From the NCBI RefSeq assembly GCF_037975245.1, contig NC_092583.1:9834764-9898763 (forward strand): a stretch of DNA of 64,000 nucleotides, written 5' to 3'. Positions 11,320 to 21,970 of this stretch are shown one piece after another. The notes beneath the pieces were generated by a model. That model made no database searches and had not been told where the DNA came from. It saw only the letters and a list, made by a program, of their open reading frames with translations. Source of the DNA: Apostichopus japonicus (taxonomy: Eukaryota; Echinodermata; Holothuroidea; Aspidochirotida; Stichopodidae). Made by a program: the position numbers and the translations under genes. The stretch's first letter is position 1; the number at the start of each line of letters is the position of its first letter.

Positions 11320-11428
11320 TTTTACTGACCATAAACAGCTCGGTTTTTCTTACACTATGACTGACCATAAACAGCTTGGTTTTTCTTATACTATGACTGA
11401 CCATAAACAGCTCGGTTTTTCTTGACCG
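11320..11428. repeat. Tandem repeat, about 42-bp unit, about 2.5 copies
   Basis: The unit TGACCATAAACAGCTCGGTT TTTCTTACACTATGAC recurs starting near 11324, 11362 and 11397, with only a few substitutions. Confidence 0.85.
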
Positions 11429-11429
11429 A

Positions 11430-13370
11430 TGACTGCGTGCAAACTAGCGATTTCTCATTAAACATCGTTTTGCCAGGTGAACCCAATTTTCCCTTTATCC
11501 CCTTGGCAACCCTCAAGGGGCTGATGTGGCCTGTGGAGAGGTTCTACAGGGAGTAGATACCCTCCCCCCTCCCCTATTTGAGATATTTTCTTATATAAGT
11601 AAGGGTGCTTTAATAGCTGCAAAAATGGTTTTACATTTAGCAACTTTTGATGTAATTTATATGTTCAAGTTTTTTCCACATTTTTCCCCCACAAAATAAA
11701 AGCATTCTTTAAACCATTCTAATTCGTTTGTCCCCTGAATCCTAACAACCCACCATGGCCAAATTTTGTTTAGGGACTCATCAGAAGGTGGCAACTCATT
11801 CTTTGAATACCGGGACCATACTGCATGATTCCAAGAATAGTCCAGAAGACTTTCTAGTATTTTTTATTGATGAAAGAGGAACATATTCTAATGCATCCTG
11901 GTTAATTTTAATGGCATCCACCAGATATTGGTGATATGAAAAATGTCACATGTTTGCACCACAGGTGAAGCAAACAGGTGTGATGTCACAGCTGTACAAT
12001 GGAATCTTACAGCAAAATATAATATATTTGTCTGAGTACTTTGATTTGACACCTCATTGATTTGACCTTGAATAGGATAGGGGGTTCCAACTTTCTACCC
12101 GAGGGATCATGTGAAGTTAACAACAGTCTATCGACAGCACGTGGTCGTTACAACAAGGGAGCAAATTGACTATTAACAGAAGAAATCAAACTTTTGGTAA
12201 TTGGTAATTAATCATAAATGTCTGATTTTGTGCTTTAAGTTATTAGGTTCTTTCATAAACATGTGTACATCAGGACAGTCGATCTCATCCAGGGAATCTT
12301 CACTTTTACCCGGAAAAACAAAACAGTTATTTTCGCTTGACAACACATTTTTTCTCCTACCATCGTCTTCCAACTAACCCGAGTGGCATCTTTGCCCCGG
12401 GCAACGACAGCTCCACACTAACTACTTCTTAGAATACATATTTCCCCGCAGAGTATAAAATGCCAGAACCTAGAACCAATCACATGATGTCATTTCTATT
12501 ACCATGCTCCTCTGTGATTGGTCGAGCTGCTAGTAATAACCTGGGCTACTTGGAAATGGAACATACCCACACACAGCCATTCAATACTGCCTGCAATAAA
12601 ACACCTCAATAGTGAAGCAGCGACACAGAATTCCGCCTACGCAGTTCTTTTTTTTCCGAGTCAGTTCACTTCCTTTTACACACACAGGAGTGTCGCATAA
12701 TAAGTTTCCGTGGGGAAGACAATAATGAGTATATATACTAGTGACACACTACACTAGCTGTGTATGTATAATAGTGTGTGCACAAAGTGTCTCTAGGCAA
12801 AGCTCAACCTTTGTGGGAGGGAAGAGTAGATATATAGTAAACAGAATGACAGGTTCATGTGGAGTTCAGATATTTATTTCGTCAGAGTGAACTTCTGAAC
12901 TTAGCATTTCTGGAGCAATAGCCTCATGAACTATTGTAGGCTACTGTTAGCTGTTGCGTGACAGACCGTATGTATGGGATACAGTAGTTAGGCCATCAGG
13001 AAACATAGGTGATCGAAAACATTTATCATCGTGTGATCACCTTAGGTAGTTCATGAATTGGGGACAATTTTCTTTTGTTCTGATATTTACAAGGGCGTAT
13101 TTGTAGGGCGCTTGATAGGTTAACATTCATATCAACCTAATATAGGACACTGCTGAAATAGGGTAAACCTATTATAACATTGACTGGTTATAAAGTTAAT
13201 GACTGCTTTAAAGGCATATATATTCCAGTGGCTGAAGATTTTTGGTTAAATAAAATGCTGGGAAATTTCAGTATCTATAGGTGAATACCATATACCCAAC
13301 ACCCCCAACCCCTTCCCCACCCCCTTACCCTCCCATAGAAATTTTTTTGGCAAAGATATGGATTTATCAA
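11430..13370. other. No gene recognised
   Basis: Mostly unique sequence. A CCAAT-like GATTGG (12517) and TATAAAA (12456) occur but are not arranged with a convincing transcript, so no promoter is called. A C-rich run lies at 13300-13335. Confidence 0.4.
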
Positions 13371-13640
13371 ATTTTGGTGACATTTTGTGAATGAATCTGG
13401 CAACAGCAGAGTGAATGATTGTCATCATTGCACTTCAACTGCAAATGTTTTTGCTTTTCTTTATAATATTTTATGATATTTAACTAAAATAATCATATTA
13501 TAAAATATTAATAATATTTAACTAAAATGATTAATTAATTCATAAATTAATTAATTAATTCATACAGGAAATAATATTTTGACCAAAAAAAGTTGCACTT
13601 TTGATAAAATTCCATATAATACAGACAACATCGGACGGCC
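13370..13640. repeat. Dispersed repeat shared with 27600-27790
   Basis: CTGGCAACAGCAGAGTGAAT followed by GATTGTCATCATTG, and 150 bp later ACCAAAAAAAGTTGCACTTTTGA, match the corresponding blocks at 27625-27770. Copy 1 has extra AT-rich DNA in the middle (13470-13565: AATATTT and TTAATTAATT blocks). Confidence 0.55.
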
Positions 13641-13691
13641 TAAAAGCAAACATTTCAGCGATATCACATTTTTCAAGGATAAATGTATAGG

Positions 13692-13917
13692 CGGAGTGTA
13701 TAGCCTAGTGGTTAACGCCGGCGTCTCCCAGTCATGAGATCCCCGGTTCGATTCCCCGCCGACAGCAATGTGTGTCGTCTGGCAAGGGTGTTGTTCAATA
13801 ACAACTTCCCGACATGGACGTTAAATGGATGTGTGCCGAGAGATTGGCTTCGGTCAGCTTGCGAGTCTAAAAGCCTCCGTGGCTTCTTTCGCGAGTTCCT
13901 GCTTGCGGGAAGATCAC
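13692..13917 (+). mobile_element. tRNA-derived SINE, copy 1
   Basis: The head has perfect Pol III internal promoter elements: A box TAGCCTAGTGG (13701-13711) and B box GGTTCGATTCC (13745-13755). The body contains GGCTTCGGTCAGCTTGCGAG, and the 3' end CGCGAGTTCCTGCTTGCGGGAAGATC is followed by a (CATA)n tail. Head and 3' segment are shared with the copies at 18511-18740 (minus) and 24073-24320 (plus). The middle differs, so copy 1 belongs to another subfamily. It is not an intact tRNA gene: no acceptor stem closes. Confidence 0.85.
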
Positions 13918-14037
13918 ATATACATATACATATACATACATACATACATACATACATACATACATACATACATACATACATACATACATACATACATACA
14001 TACATACATACATACATACATACATACATACATACAT
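13918..14037. repeat. (CATA)n microsatellite
   Basis: About 28 near-perfect tetranucleotide repeats serve as the SINE tail. Long open frames on both strands through this stretch are artefacts. Confidence 0.95.
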
Positions 14038-14039
14038 CA

Positions 14040-15198
14040 ACAACAAGATCGTAATAGTTAAAGGTAAAGCTTTTTGAACAACATTAACCATGATGACATC
14101 ACAGAACACCCACTGTGACACACTCAATGGCAGAATCAATTGCGAGTTGAGCATGTCATAATGAGCTAATTACCTGTAATCGACCATGATATCTCACGTT
14201 AGAAACAATTTATTGAAATGGGATATTCAACTTACAGTATGGTATACTTGTGGCTTTAAGGTAAGTATGAATTGCGTGACACCGGAATATCCCTTACAAA
14301 ATGACGAATAATGGAAAATTGACTTCCTTGAAACGTACAATGAATGTAGATATATACTTGTATAGAAATTGATAGTGTTTACAATTACAGCAAACTGTAA
14401 CTAAAGTCAAAAGTTCAACTTGTTTGCCGATGACTGGTCTGGGCGTGAAATTCTGGCAACTAATTAGAATCAGTCTTATATTTCATGAATAAGATCCATT
14501 GTTAATCTCTCTAAAACTGTTTTTTTAGTCTAACACAATTAATAGATTACGTTGACCTTAAACTTGTTTCGTAAATTCTAAACATTCAATCAACCAAAAC
14601 ATGTTTCGTTTTTTTTAAAGTCAACTTCATATGAACCACAGAGAACGCTCGGATGACATTCAACACGATTTGTTCTTTACTAGACTAAGCAGTCTAGTCA
14701 CTTTATTTAATGACCCTCAGATGTTAAAGGGGTCATTTCGGAAGAATTAAAAGTGTCATAGAAAATACAACTTGTACTTACACCCATGTCCTTTAAAAGT
14801 TTACAACACATCAATATTAAGTCTGTGCAGTTTGTCATCCCTAGTGAGTAGCCTGAACAAAAAATTCGTTTTTACTGAACTGCCAATCCTCAGCAATATT
14901 TAAGTATGCAAGTGGCACAAATGAAAGAACTAAGGCAGAAAGTGGAAAATCCACTCTTTAACCCCCCCCCTTCTAATCCCCTCACCAACCCTGCCCACAT
15001 CTACACGGTCCATGGTCACTAGCAGGTAGTCTCAATGAAGCACAACTAATCAAGATATTTCAGTTACAGAAAAAATGAGATGACAGTTTGATAAAACACC
15101 AACACCTCAAGTTTAATTGTTCATCTCTCAAGACAAGTTATAATGTGGCAAGTTGCATTGCCTCAAGAAGTACGGTATTGCATGATACTACATGTGAT
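14040..15198. other. No gene recognised
   Basis: Unique AT-rich sequence. A C9 run lies at 14961. No coding or RNA features were recognised. Confidence 0.4.
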
Positions 15199-15342
15199 GC
15201 AGTATTTCTCGGGTTAGGGTTAACCCCAGGGGTTAACCCTAACCAAAGGGTGGACCGGGATCATTCATTGGGCTGTATCATTCATGATGACATTGCTCGA
15301 CATATTAAACTGTGTACAAAAACGGTTCTCTTGAGAAATACT
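15199..15342. repeat. Inverted repeat with telomere-like palindrome
   Basis: GGTTAGGGTTAACCCC (15212-15227) and its exact reverse complement (15229-15244) flank a single A: a 16-bp-arm palindrome containing TTAGGG. Outer arms GCAGTATTTCTC (15199-15210) and GAGAAATACTGTC (15331-15343) add a second inverted repeat around it. It is possibly a small foldback element; no coding. Confidence 0.8.
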
Positions 15343-15343
15343 G

Positions 15344-18118
15344 TCACGTGAGGATTGGCTGTTTATATTTAAAACTGTTTATAGGTTAACTTGGCCAGAA
15401 TACAATTACCTTTGAACAGAATTGGAGACAAGGAGAATACCTCAGTACGTGATATGTGTTGTCATCATGGTAGAATAGGTGTTCTTACATGTTCGTATAC
15501 ATGGAAAATTGTCCTGGACAATGTTATTGAAAAATGTTATCAAATTTTTCTAAGAATATTATTAAACAACAACTTTTATTGGAATATCACAATTTTGACC
15601 CTGTGGACTAATGTTCCTTACAGTTAAATAAGACCTACAGATATTTTTCTTGGCTCAAGTTCTACAATGATGTCATTTATACTAGTGTTACCAGAGAGAC
15701 CCTATATTCAATTTATAAAGTTTCACCGAGCTTCAAGATTCCTTGCCTCTGGTGATCAACCTTGTCAAACAGACATGGCTTTTACCCATCTAGTACAGAA
15801 ATTAATATCAACTTTTTGGGAAGTCACTGAAGTCAACTTTGACCAATTGGGATATACTTTAAGTTCAATACCGATCCACATTGCCTTATAGCAGGCAATG
15901 ATAAAAGGCTGAGCCAACTATAAGCATGAAAATAAACGCAAAGACCTTGGTTTCCCACCCTCCCCCCCCCATCCCTGACCAGTAAAGAGACTGCTGCTGT
16001 GTGTAATTGGACCTCCTACATTCATAAGTTTTCACTAAGTGTGATCTTAAAGGTAGTCAGTATAGGCCCCAAATTATAACATGCTATAATTGCTATAAAT
16101 TTTTTTTAAAGTACTTTCCTTGAGGTCTTAACTCTCCAAATTGTACCCGAAAGTTTTGATGAACACACAAGATGACTGAATGTCCCAGTGAGGAAAATAT
16201 CCTGGAATGTTGTAATTAAAACAGCTTGAGAAGTTTGACCATATGTGAGGCCATATTTGGGGCCAATACAACAAACCTTTAAGAACAGGTGGGTCAAACG
16301 TAGTCTTGATGGGCATAATATCTCAATTATATCCTGGGTATGGGGTGGGGAAGCACTTTAAAGAAGAATAAGTTTTCACTTCTGTGAATAATTAGTAGCT
16401 TTTGGAGGAAACGTCCGGACCCCTCGGAGAAGTCCCTATCACACTTGCTTAAGCTTAAAATCTCACACTTGTCTGTAGTTTTTAAGATCTGAAGGAACAA
16501 CTCATATCCCTTAATTATGAATCGGTGTTGTCCAGTCTCCACCATCTTCGCAGGCCCGGCAAGAGTATTTGCCGAAGAGGAATAAAATGTCTCAAAGTCT
16601 GCCAAAAGTGCTCAAATAACAGCGGTCATGGAAAATCATCAGAAGTAATTTAGATTAGCATGATTGATTGATTGTCAATCTCAAGTGAAATTCTAGAACT
16701 GAGAATTAGCAATAACTAATCCTACCACATCACACAGAGAGAGATAGGAGGGGGGGGGGGGAGAGGGGGAGGAGTGGATTTGGGGCACATTGGAAATCTG
16801 AAAATGTACCTCACCTGTGACAACTATACTAAATATGTCATGTCATCTTGATGAAGTTGATGAAAATTTATCCTCTGCTACTTTTTTTTGTTTCAAATAT
16901 AACATGTTCCTCTTTTTTGTCTTTTTTGTACTGCCCCTGTGGTATGACTATTAGGTACCATTACTTCTCATTACATTCTTAGAAGGAAAGACCTAAATCT
17001 CCTTAAAGTACTATGGACGACACCTAGCCAATATGCCTCCTACTCAGTACATTTATTCTGTGGTGATAATCTCTTTCAAAATCTATTGACATTTTTTGAA
17101 AAGTGCTTTTTTCGTTTCCAAGATATACACAGTATTTGAAAGTTTTGATAAAACCTGGGAAACTCGTCAAATGTGTGCAAGCTATCACTTCGAGTGTTGC
17201 ACTCATCTATATTTAAGGCCTTAATTAAGTTAACGCCTTACTACAAAGCCCACCACATATATCATTTGAATAACGTGATGTTCCTCTTTTCGAAGAAGAC
17301 GATAAAATATTTCAACAAAATCACCTTAGGCCACAGACCTGAGTTCAGTGTCCTTGAAATGACGGTTGTTAAAACAAAGGGATAAAATAACAGAAAATTA
17401 GGCAGTCGCTCCCTTTAAATCATCAATGTGCAAAATTAGCTAATGTTTAGTCATAAATAAAACTAAAATGAAGAAATGACTTGTAAACTGGTCAATCTTT
17501 GATGGATTTTTATGGGAGTTGCAACTATTTTCATGATTTCTAATGCCTATTATTAGTGTGATTAGGACAATACAATGTTGTTCATATGTGTTTGAATACC
17601 TTTAAGCTACTGTCAAATATGTATTTCTACTTTGGAAAATATACGTAGTTTCTAAGTTATTAAGTTATGTTAAGGGCACTTTAAATCGCTCGTTTGTTGT
17701 CAACGGGAAGTCTGAAGTGAGGGGAATGACATAATATTTGCTATTTGAAATTGTACAGGAATTTTAAAGCATCGGTGGTGCATATATATATGTGTGATAT
17801 GTTAACTGCGACACAAATATTAATATTAATGGCGTAATTTGCTGTTATTAACATAGTCACATTCTGCGACTCCGATTTCTGGGACAACTGCATCAACTGC
17901 TAGACTTCCCAGTACAAACATCAACTACTACACTCATTATAGCGCAGGAATAAAGCACACAGTAGTTGGACATCCAATCATATGGTGCCAGCCAATCATA
18001 GCTGCCTGACTCAGTCACACCATATTAGCTAGGTCATCCGCACCAGTTCATCCTCACTACTTCATCTGCACCAGATGGCCCTATAAAGACCATGGCAACG
18101 TAAGATTCAAGGTTAACC
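15344..18118. other. No gene recognised
   Basis: Contains a G-run (16750-16765) and several minus-strand open frames (16106-16605) without recognisable motifs. A donor-like CACAG|GTGAGG on the minus strand at 16810 has no open exon in front of it. Confidence 0.4.
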
Positions 18119-18119
18119 T

Positions 18120-18252
18120 GAGTTAAATAATATATATACATATATATATATATATATCTATATATATCTATATATGTATCTATATCTATATATATATATA
18201 TCTATATCTATATCTACATATATATCTATATATATATATATCTATATCTACA
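18120..18252. repeat. (TATATC)n/(TA)n microsatellite
   Basis: Interrupted TATATCTA repeats immediately upstream of a Penelope-type 3' tail. Confidence 0.9.
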
Positions 18253-18254
18253 TG

Positions 18255-18425
18255 GTCACTTTCGGTGATCATGCACTGAAGAAGAGCTAGTTTTGCTCGA
18301 AAGCTCTGCAAAAACCAAACATTGGCTGTTTTACTTCCAATCACTTACCTAATTCAATTATTGTATCTCACTCGAGATCCAGCCTTTCTCTAAATGCAGC
18401 ATAGTTGTTTAACAGTTTTTCCGTT
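18255..18425 (+). mobile_element. Penelope-like element 3' tail (fragment)
   Basis: GCACTGAAGAAGAGCTAG then TTTTGCTCGAAAGCTCTG has the same architecture as the motif in the 29-32 kb element: CTGANGA, one extra base, a stem (GAGC/GCTC), GAAA. The stretch CCAAACATTGGCTGTTTTAC follows. It sits between two TATATC microsatellites (18120-18252 and 18427-18500). No coding remains. Assignment rests on this motif and the microsatellite setting. Confidence 0.45.
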
Positions 18426-18510
18426 ATTCCTATATCTATATCTACATATATATATTTATAAATATATATATATTTATAAATATATATATGTATATATGTA
18501 TGTCATTTTA

Positions 18511-18740
18511 GATCCTCCTGGAACAAGCAGGAACTCGCGAAGAAGCCTCATTCATTGGCTTATCAAAGTTGCAAGCTTACCGAAGTCAGTCTCTTACATT
18601 CATATTTAACGTCCATGATTATGAAATGTCAATTGTCAACAACTCTGTGACTGGACTACATACAGTAATCTTGGAGTGACTCGAACTGGGGACCTTATGA
18701 TTGGAAGGCACCGGCGTTAACCACTGAGCTAACACTTCTA
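18511..18740 (-). mobile_element. tRNA-derived SINE, copy 2
   Basis: Reverse complement of the family at 13692 and 24073. The head is at the high-coordinate end (A box on minus: TTAGCTCAGTGG; B box GTTCGAGTCACTCC around 18674-18688), the 3' segment GCGAGTTCCTGCTTGTTCC is at the low-coordinate end, followed by a microsatellite tail (18427-18500). It is closest to copy 3. Confidence 0.85.
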
Positions 18741-18744
18741 TATA

Positions 18745-20420
18745 AGTGTGTATATCCAAGAAACATCGCAAGAATAAGGATTTAAGAGACTAAATCGCCT
18801 GTTTTATGTATTCTTTTGGCATCAGTCTCTTAATCACAGCGACCTTTCAGTAAGTTCTCTTCTGTATCTTGACTACACTTGTCTTGATTTGACTTTTGAC
18901 AGCTACAACACACACGATATGGCGAAAGGGGCCAGTCTCTCGCTGTCGTACAGGAAAAACCGGTATCAATTACTTCAGTATGCATGATATGGCAAGAAAT
19001 GTCAGACAAAGATTGGGGAAGCTAAGGCACAGTTGGAGGGAGGATAGGGGACATGGGAAAAGGAACATAGAAGAGTAGATGGACCCATCCAGGGTAAACA
19101 GGGGAAAAGGGGGGTTTGAGGGGAGAGTGTGGCTAAAGAAGTAAATTTAAATGGTTGAGCAGAATGAAAGATGATTTGGATATTACAAACAACATTAGTA
19201 GTTCCTAAACACATTTAACAAGTCGAAACAGTCCCTGGCACAAATTCCTTCTAGTGTTTCACACGATCTTTCCAAAGAGAGTTGCTGATGACGTGGCGTT
19301 AAGGCCATGAGTCAGCATAGCACGATTCATATAGACAAAGGAGAATTCTGAATACATGAAATATAATGTAGTTGCCTATAAACTTGCTGGTGTTGTTGAA
19401 ATCTCCTACTACTGATAGAATATGAACAATGTACAAGGAACTCTAAAACCACCAGGTATGATGTCCTTGAATATTTCTTACAAAAGTTTTTTGTTTTTCA
19501 TTTTGTAACAATTTCGTAATTGCAAAGTTGTTGTTGCGTGCAATGCACTTACATTGAACCCTGAGTTAGCTTAAAAACATAGACTTTAGTGAATCAGATA
19601 TATGATGCAACAGCACTTGGGGGGGGATCTCAAGTTGAGGGGGGCAGTGGTCAGCGTGACTTACACCGTCCAAAAAAGGGATATGCAGGGGGAGCAACAC
19701 CTTTTTTGTACTGAAGGAGGATCGTGGCTAAGATGTAAAGTCACCGCTGAGGAAAGAGGTGTAAGGGGAGGACCCCCTTCTCCTTTAAACATTTTTGGTA
19801 TTAACTGGATGGTGTTTAGATACAGATTGATGCAATATTTTGAAACAAGGTTGCATACTCTTTAACTGTTTAGGTTGTAACCCATTTAGTCTACAGGTCA
19901 TACACTTAAGTACTGTACACTAGGGATTTTTTGTGATATTCTATCTGCGGGAGGGGGAGTGGCTTTATCTCTCCCCCCCCCCTTCACATCATAGGGTAGG
20001 CTATGGTAATGGTAATATCGCAGCCTAACCTTTAAATAATAGCATTAGGCCATAATGTTAGGCAAACACACTGGTAAAACTATGGTAGTTGTAGCAGTGG
20101 CACTGTTGCTAGGCTAGGCTATGACTATAATATAGTACCTGATAGAGTAGGCTATAACTGGTTGATTTCATTTCCAGATGACATTTTTGAGAACAAAATT
20201 ATGGCGATTTCTTTGCTAAGTCCAGCTCCATTGGAATTTTTGTCTTGCACTCTTCATTATGTTATAATCTTTTCTCTTTATACTTACAACAGTATAGAAA
20301 CATTTTGCAACTGCGATGCAATGTGTGAAAGATTCCACAATATATGCATTGTACACACAGTGTGTGTCAACTGATAAGATCCATCAGTAGTGGTTGTGTG
20401 AAGTTTTGTAAGTTTGGCAT
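18745..20420. other. No gene recognised
   Basis: G-rich tracts at 19618-19650 and C-runs at 19970. Chance ORFs only. Confidence 0.4.
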
Positions 20421-20450
20421 TAGTCTCAATTCCAGCCGTTCTTTGTAGTA

Positions 20451-20640
20451 GCTAGTGATCAGTGGTGAATATCTACCAGACAGAACCACAGGGTATGATT
20501 CTAATTGTGTTAGACTAAGGAGACTTATAAATGCACTCTGTCATGAATGTGACTTTAAAAAATTTGGTTTGGTTAGTTTACCACTGGAACCTGAAATGGC
20601 CATTGCTGAAAATTTCCGAGAAGAAAATCCATACGTTTGA
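20451..20640 (+). CDS. Unrecognised short ORF, possible terminal exon
   Basis: After TTCTTTGTAG (20439-20448) a 60-codon frame reads ...EYLPDRTTGYDSNCVRLRRL, later HECDFKKFGL and PEMAIAENFREENPYV, then stops. The composition is protein-like, with balanced charge and no low-complexity runs. There is no homologue I can name, no poly(A) signal close by, and a stop lies just upstream in frame. It could be a terminal exon or chance. Confidence 0.2.
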
Positions 20641-20644
20641 GCAT

Positions 20645-21583
20645 TTGATTTTGATACATTTTAGAGCTATCTGAATCACTGTAGAACCCCCTTATGGCTT
20701 CCCCCACGTAGATAGAAGCATTTTTTTGCATTCGAATAATACATTTTAGAGCTATTTTCATCACTGCAGACACTTTCCTCCTCCATCAATAGACTATAGC
20801 TTATACCTTCCCCAAACCTTCCCAATTTTTTCTCTCTTTTTCTTTTCCTGTCTTTGTCTATTGAGGGGTTACTTCATGTCATTTCAAACAGTGACTGGCT
20901 TCCAAAAATTAGGAAACCACCCATAAATACTAGCAAATGTCTCCTTGGTGTATGGATTTTATCATGTGGACATATAATTGTACAACCAAATGCAATGTGG
21001 TTTACCCACAGATTGTTTTGTGGTTTTATCACCTTCCCCGACTTCCAAAAAATTCATGTTTTATATCATCAATGACGACCATGAAAATCATAAATTCACA
21101 TCACCGTCTAAAATATACATCTTGTGAGAGCATTTTTGAGTTGAGATGAAATCTAAATCCCAGAGCTCTGGTGGTATAAAGTAGGTTAGAGATGATGTTT
21201 CATGGAGCAAACATTTATTTATCTTTGTAGAACAGATATAAATGTCTCAGGAGGTAGAATTCTCGGAATTGCAAGGGCGAGTTCATTTATTGATAGGGGA
21301 TTTTTTTTTTTAAAATACAGAAAACAGAGCAATCAGTCATTCCTTTGGCATGATATACCTGACTTATACCTGAATAATAAATAAATTTCAATGGTACACT
21401 GTCATATATCAAATATGGACGACACCAATAAATTGACTTTGTTTTTCTTTAAAATTAAAATGACTACATGTCCTTGAAATATACTAAAATGACTGTCTTT
21501 GGATAAGATTTCAATTTCGTATTACTGAATGTTATTCTATGTTGGTACGTGTCATCAAGTCACTTCATCACCTAGAAACAATG
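20645..21583. other. No gene recognised
   Basis: Contains a short repeated phrase TACATTTTAGAGCTAT (about 20655 and 20741). Otherwise unremarkable. Confidence 0.4.
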
Positions 21584-21591
21584 ATTTAAGT

Positions 21592-21962
21592 CTGGGGGTG
21601 GGCAACCTACGGCACGCGGGCCACATGCGGCCCGCCAGTGATTTTTTTGCGGCCCGTGAGATGTCTCAAGGAAAAGAAAAAACTCAAATCCATATTACAT
21701 CATCACGAAAAATGAGCTAGCTGCTTAGAATTTATCGGCACTAATGATGCTGTCGGGTAGGCCTATTATCCCCATTAATTATCAACTGTACTGTATTGAC
21801 ATTATGTTTTTATGAATACAGATTAAGTACACACACCTATTGCTTGAAAGTCCTTGGAATCAAAGGTTTGAAATCAACAGCAGGTCGTTGGTTAGGTGCG
21901 GCCCAGTCAATTTTTCACTCCTTATATCTGGCCCATACATTCAAAAAGGTTGCCCACCCCTG
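21592..21962. mobile_element. hAT MITE, 371 bp, perfect 8-bp TSD
   Basis: Flanked by ATTTAAGT on both sides (21584-21591 and 21963-21970). Termini are CTGGGGGTGGGCAACC at the left, and CAGGGGTGGGCAACC as the reverse complement of the right, which is the widespread hAT-type TIR. GCGGCCC motifs just inside both ends (21629 and 21898) are also typical of this family. No transposase is encoded. Confidence 0.95.
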
Positions 21963-21970
21963 ATTTAAGT

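Noticed and set aside
12440-12530. Promoter (TATAAAA plus CCAAT-type GATTGG)
   Set aside because: Spacing is wrong (the CCAAT-like motif lies downstream of the TATA) and no transcript start or coding exon follows.
13701-13760. Intact tRNA gene
   Set aside because: A and B boxes are perfect, but no acceptor stem or anticodon arm folds, and related copies share a non-tRNA body: it is a SINE head.
13712-14154. ORFs of 60-106 codons on both strands
   Set aside because: They read through the (CATA)n microsatellite (HTYI / MYVC words) and the SINE body.
18340-18425. Minus-strand exon ending at TTAG|GTAAGTG
   Set aside because: All three frames in front of the donor contain stops; the site is part of the Penelope-type tail.
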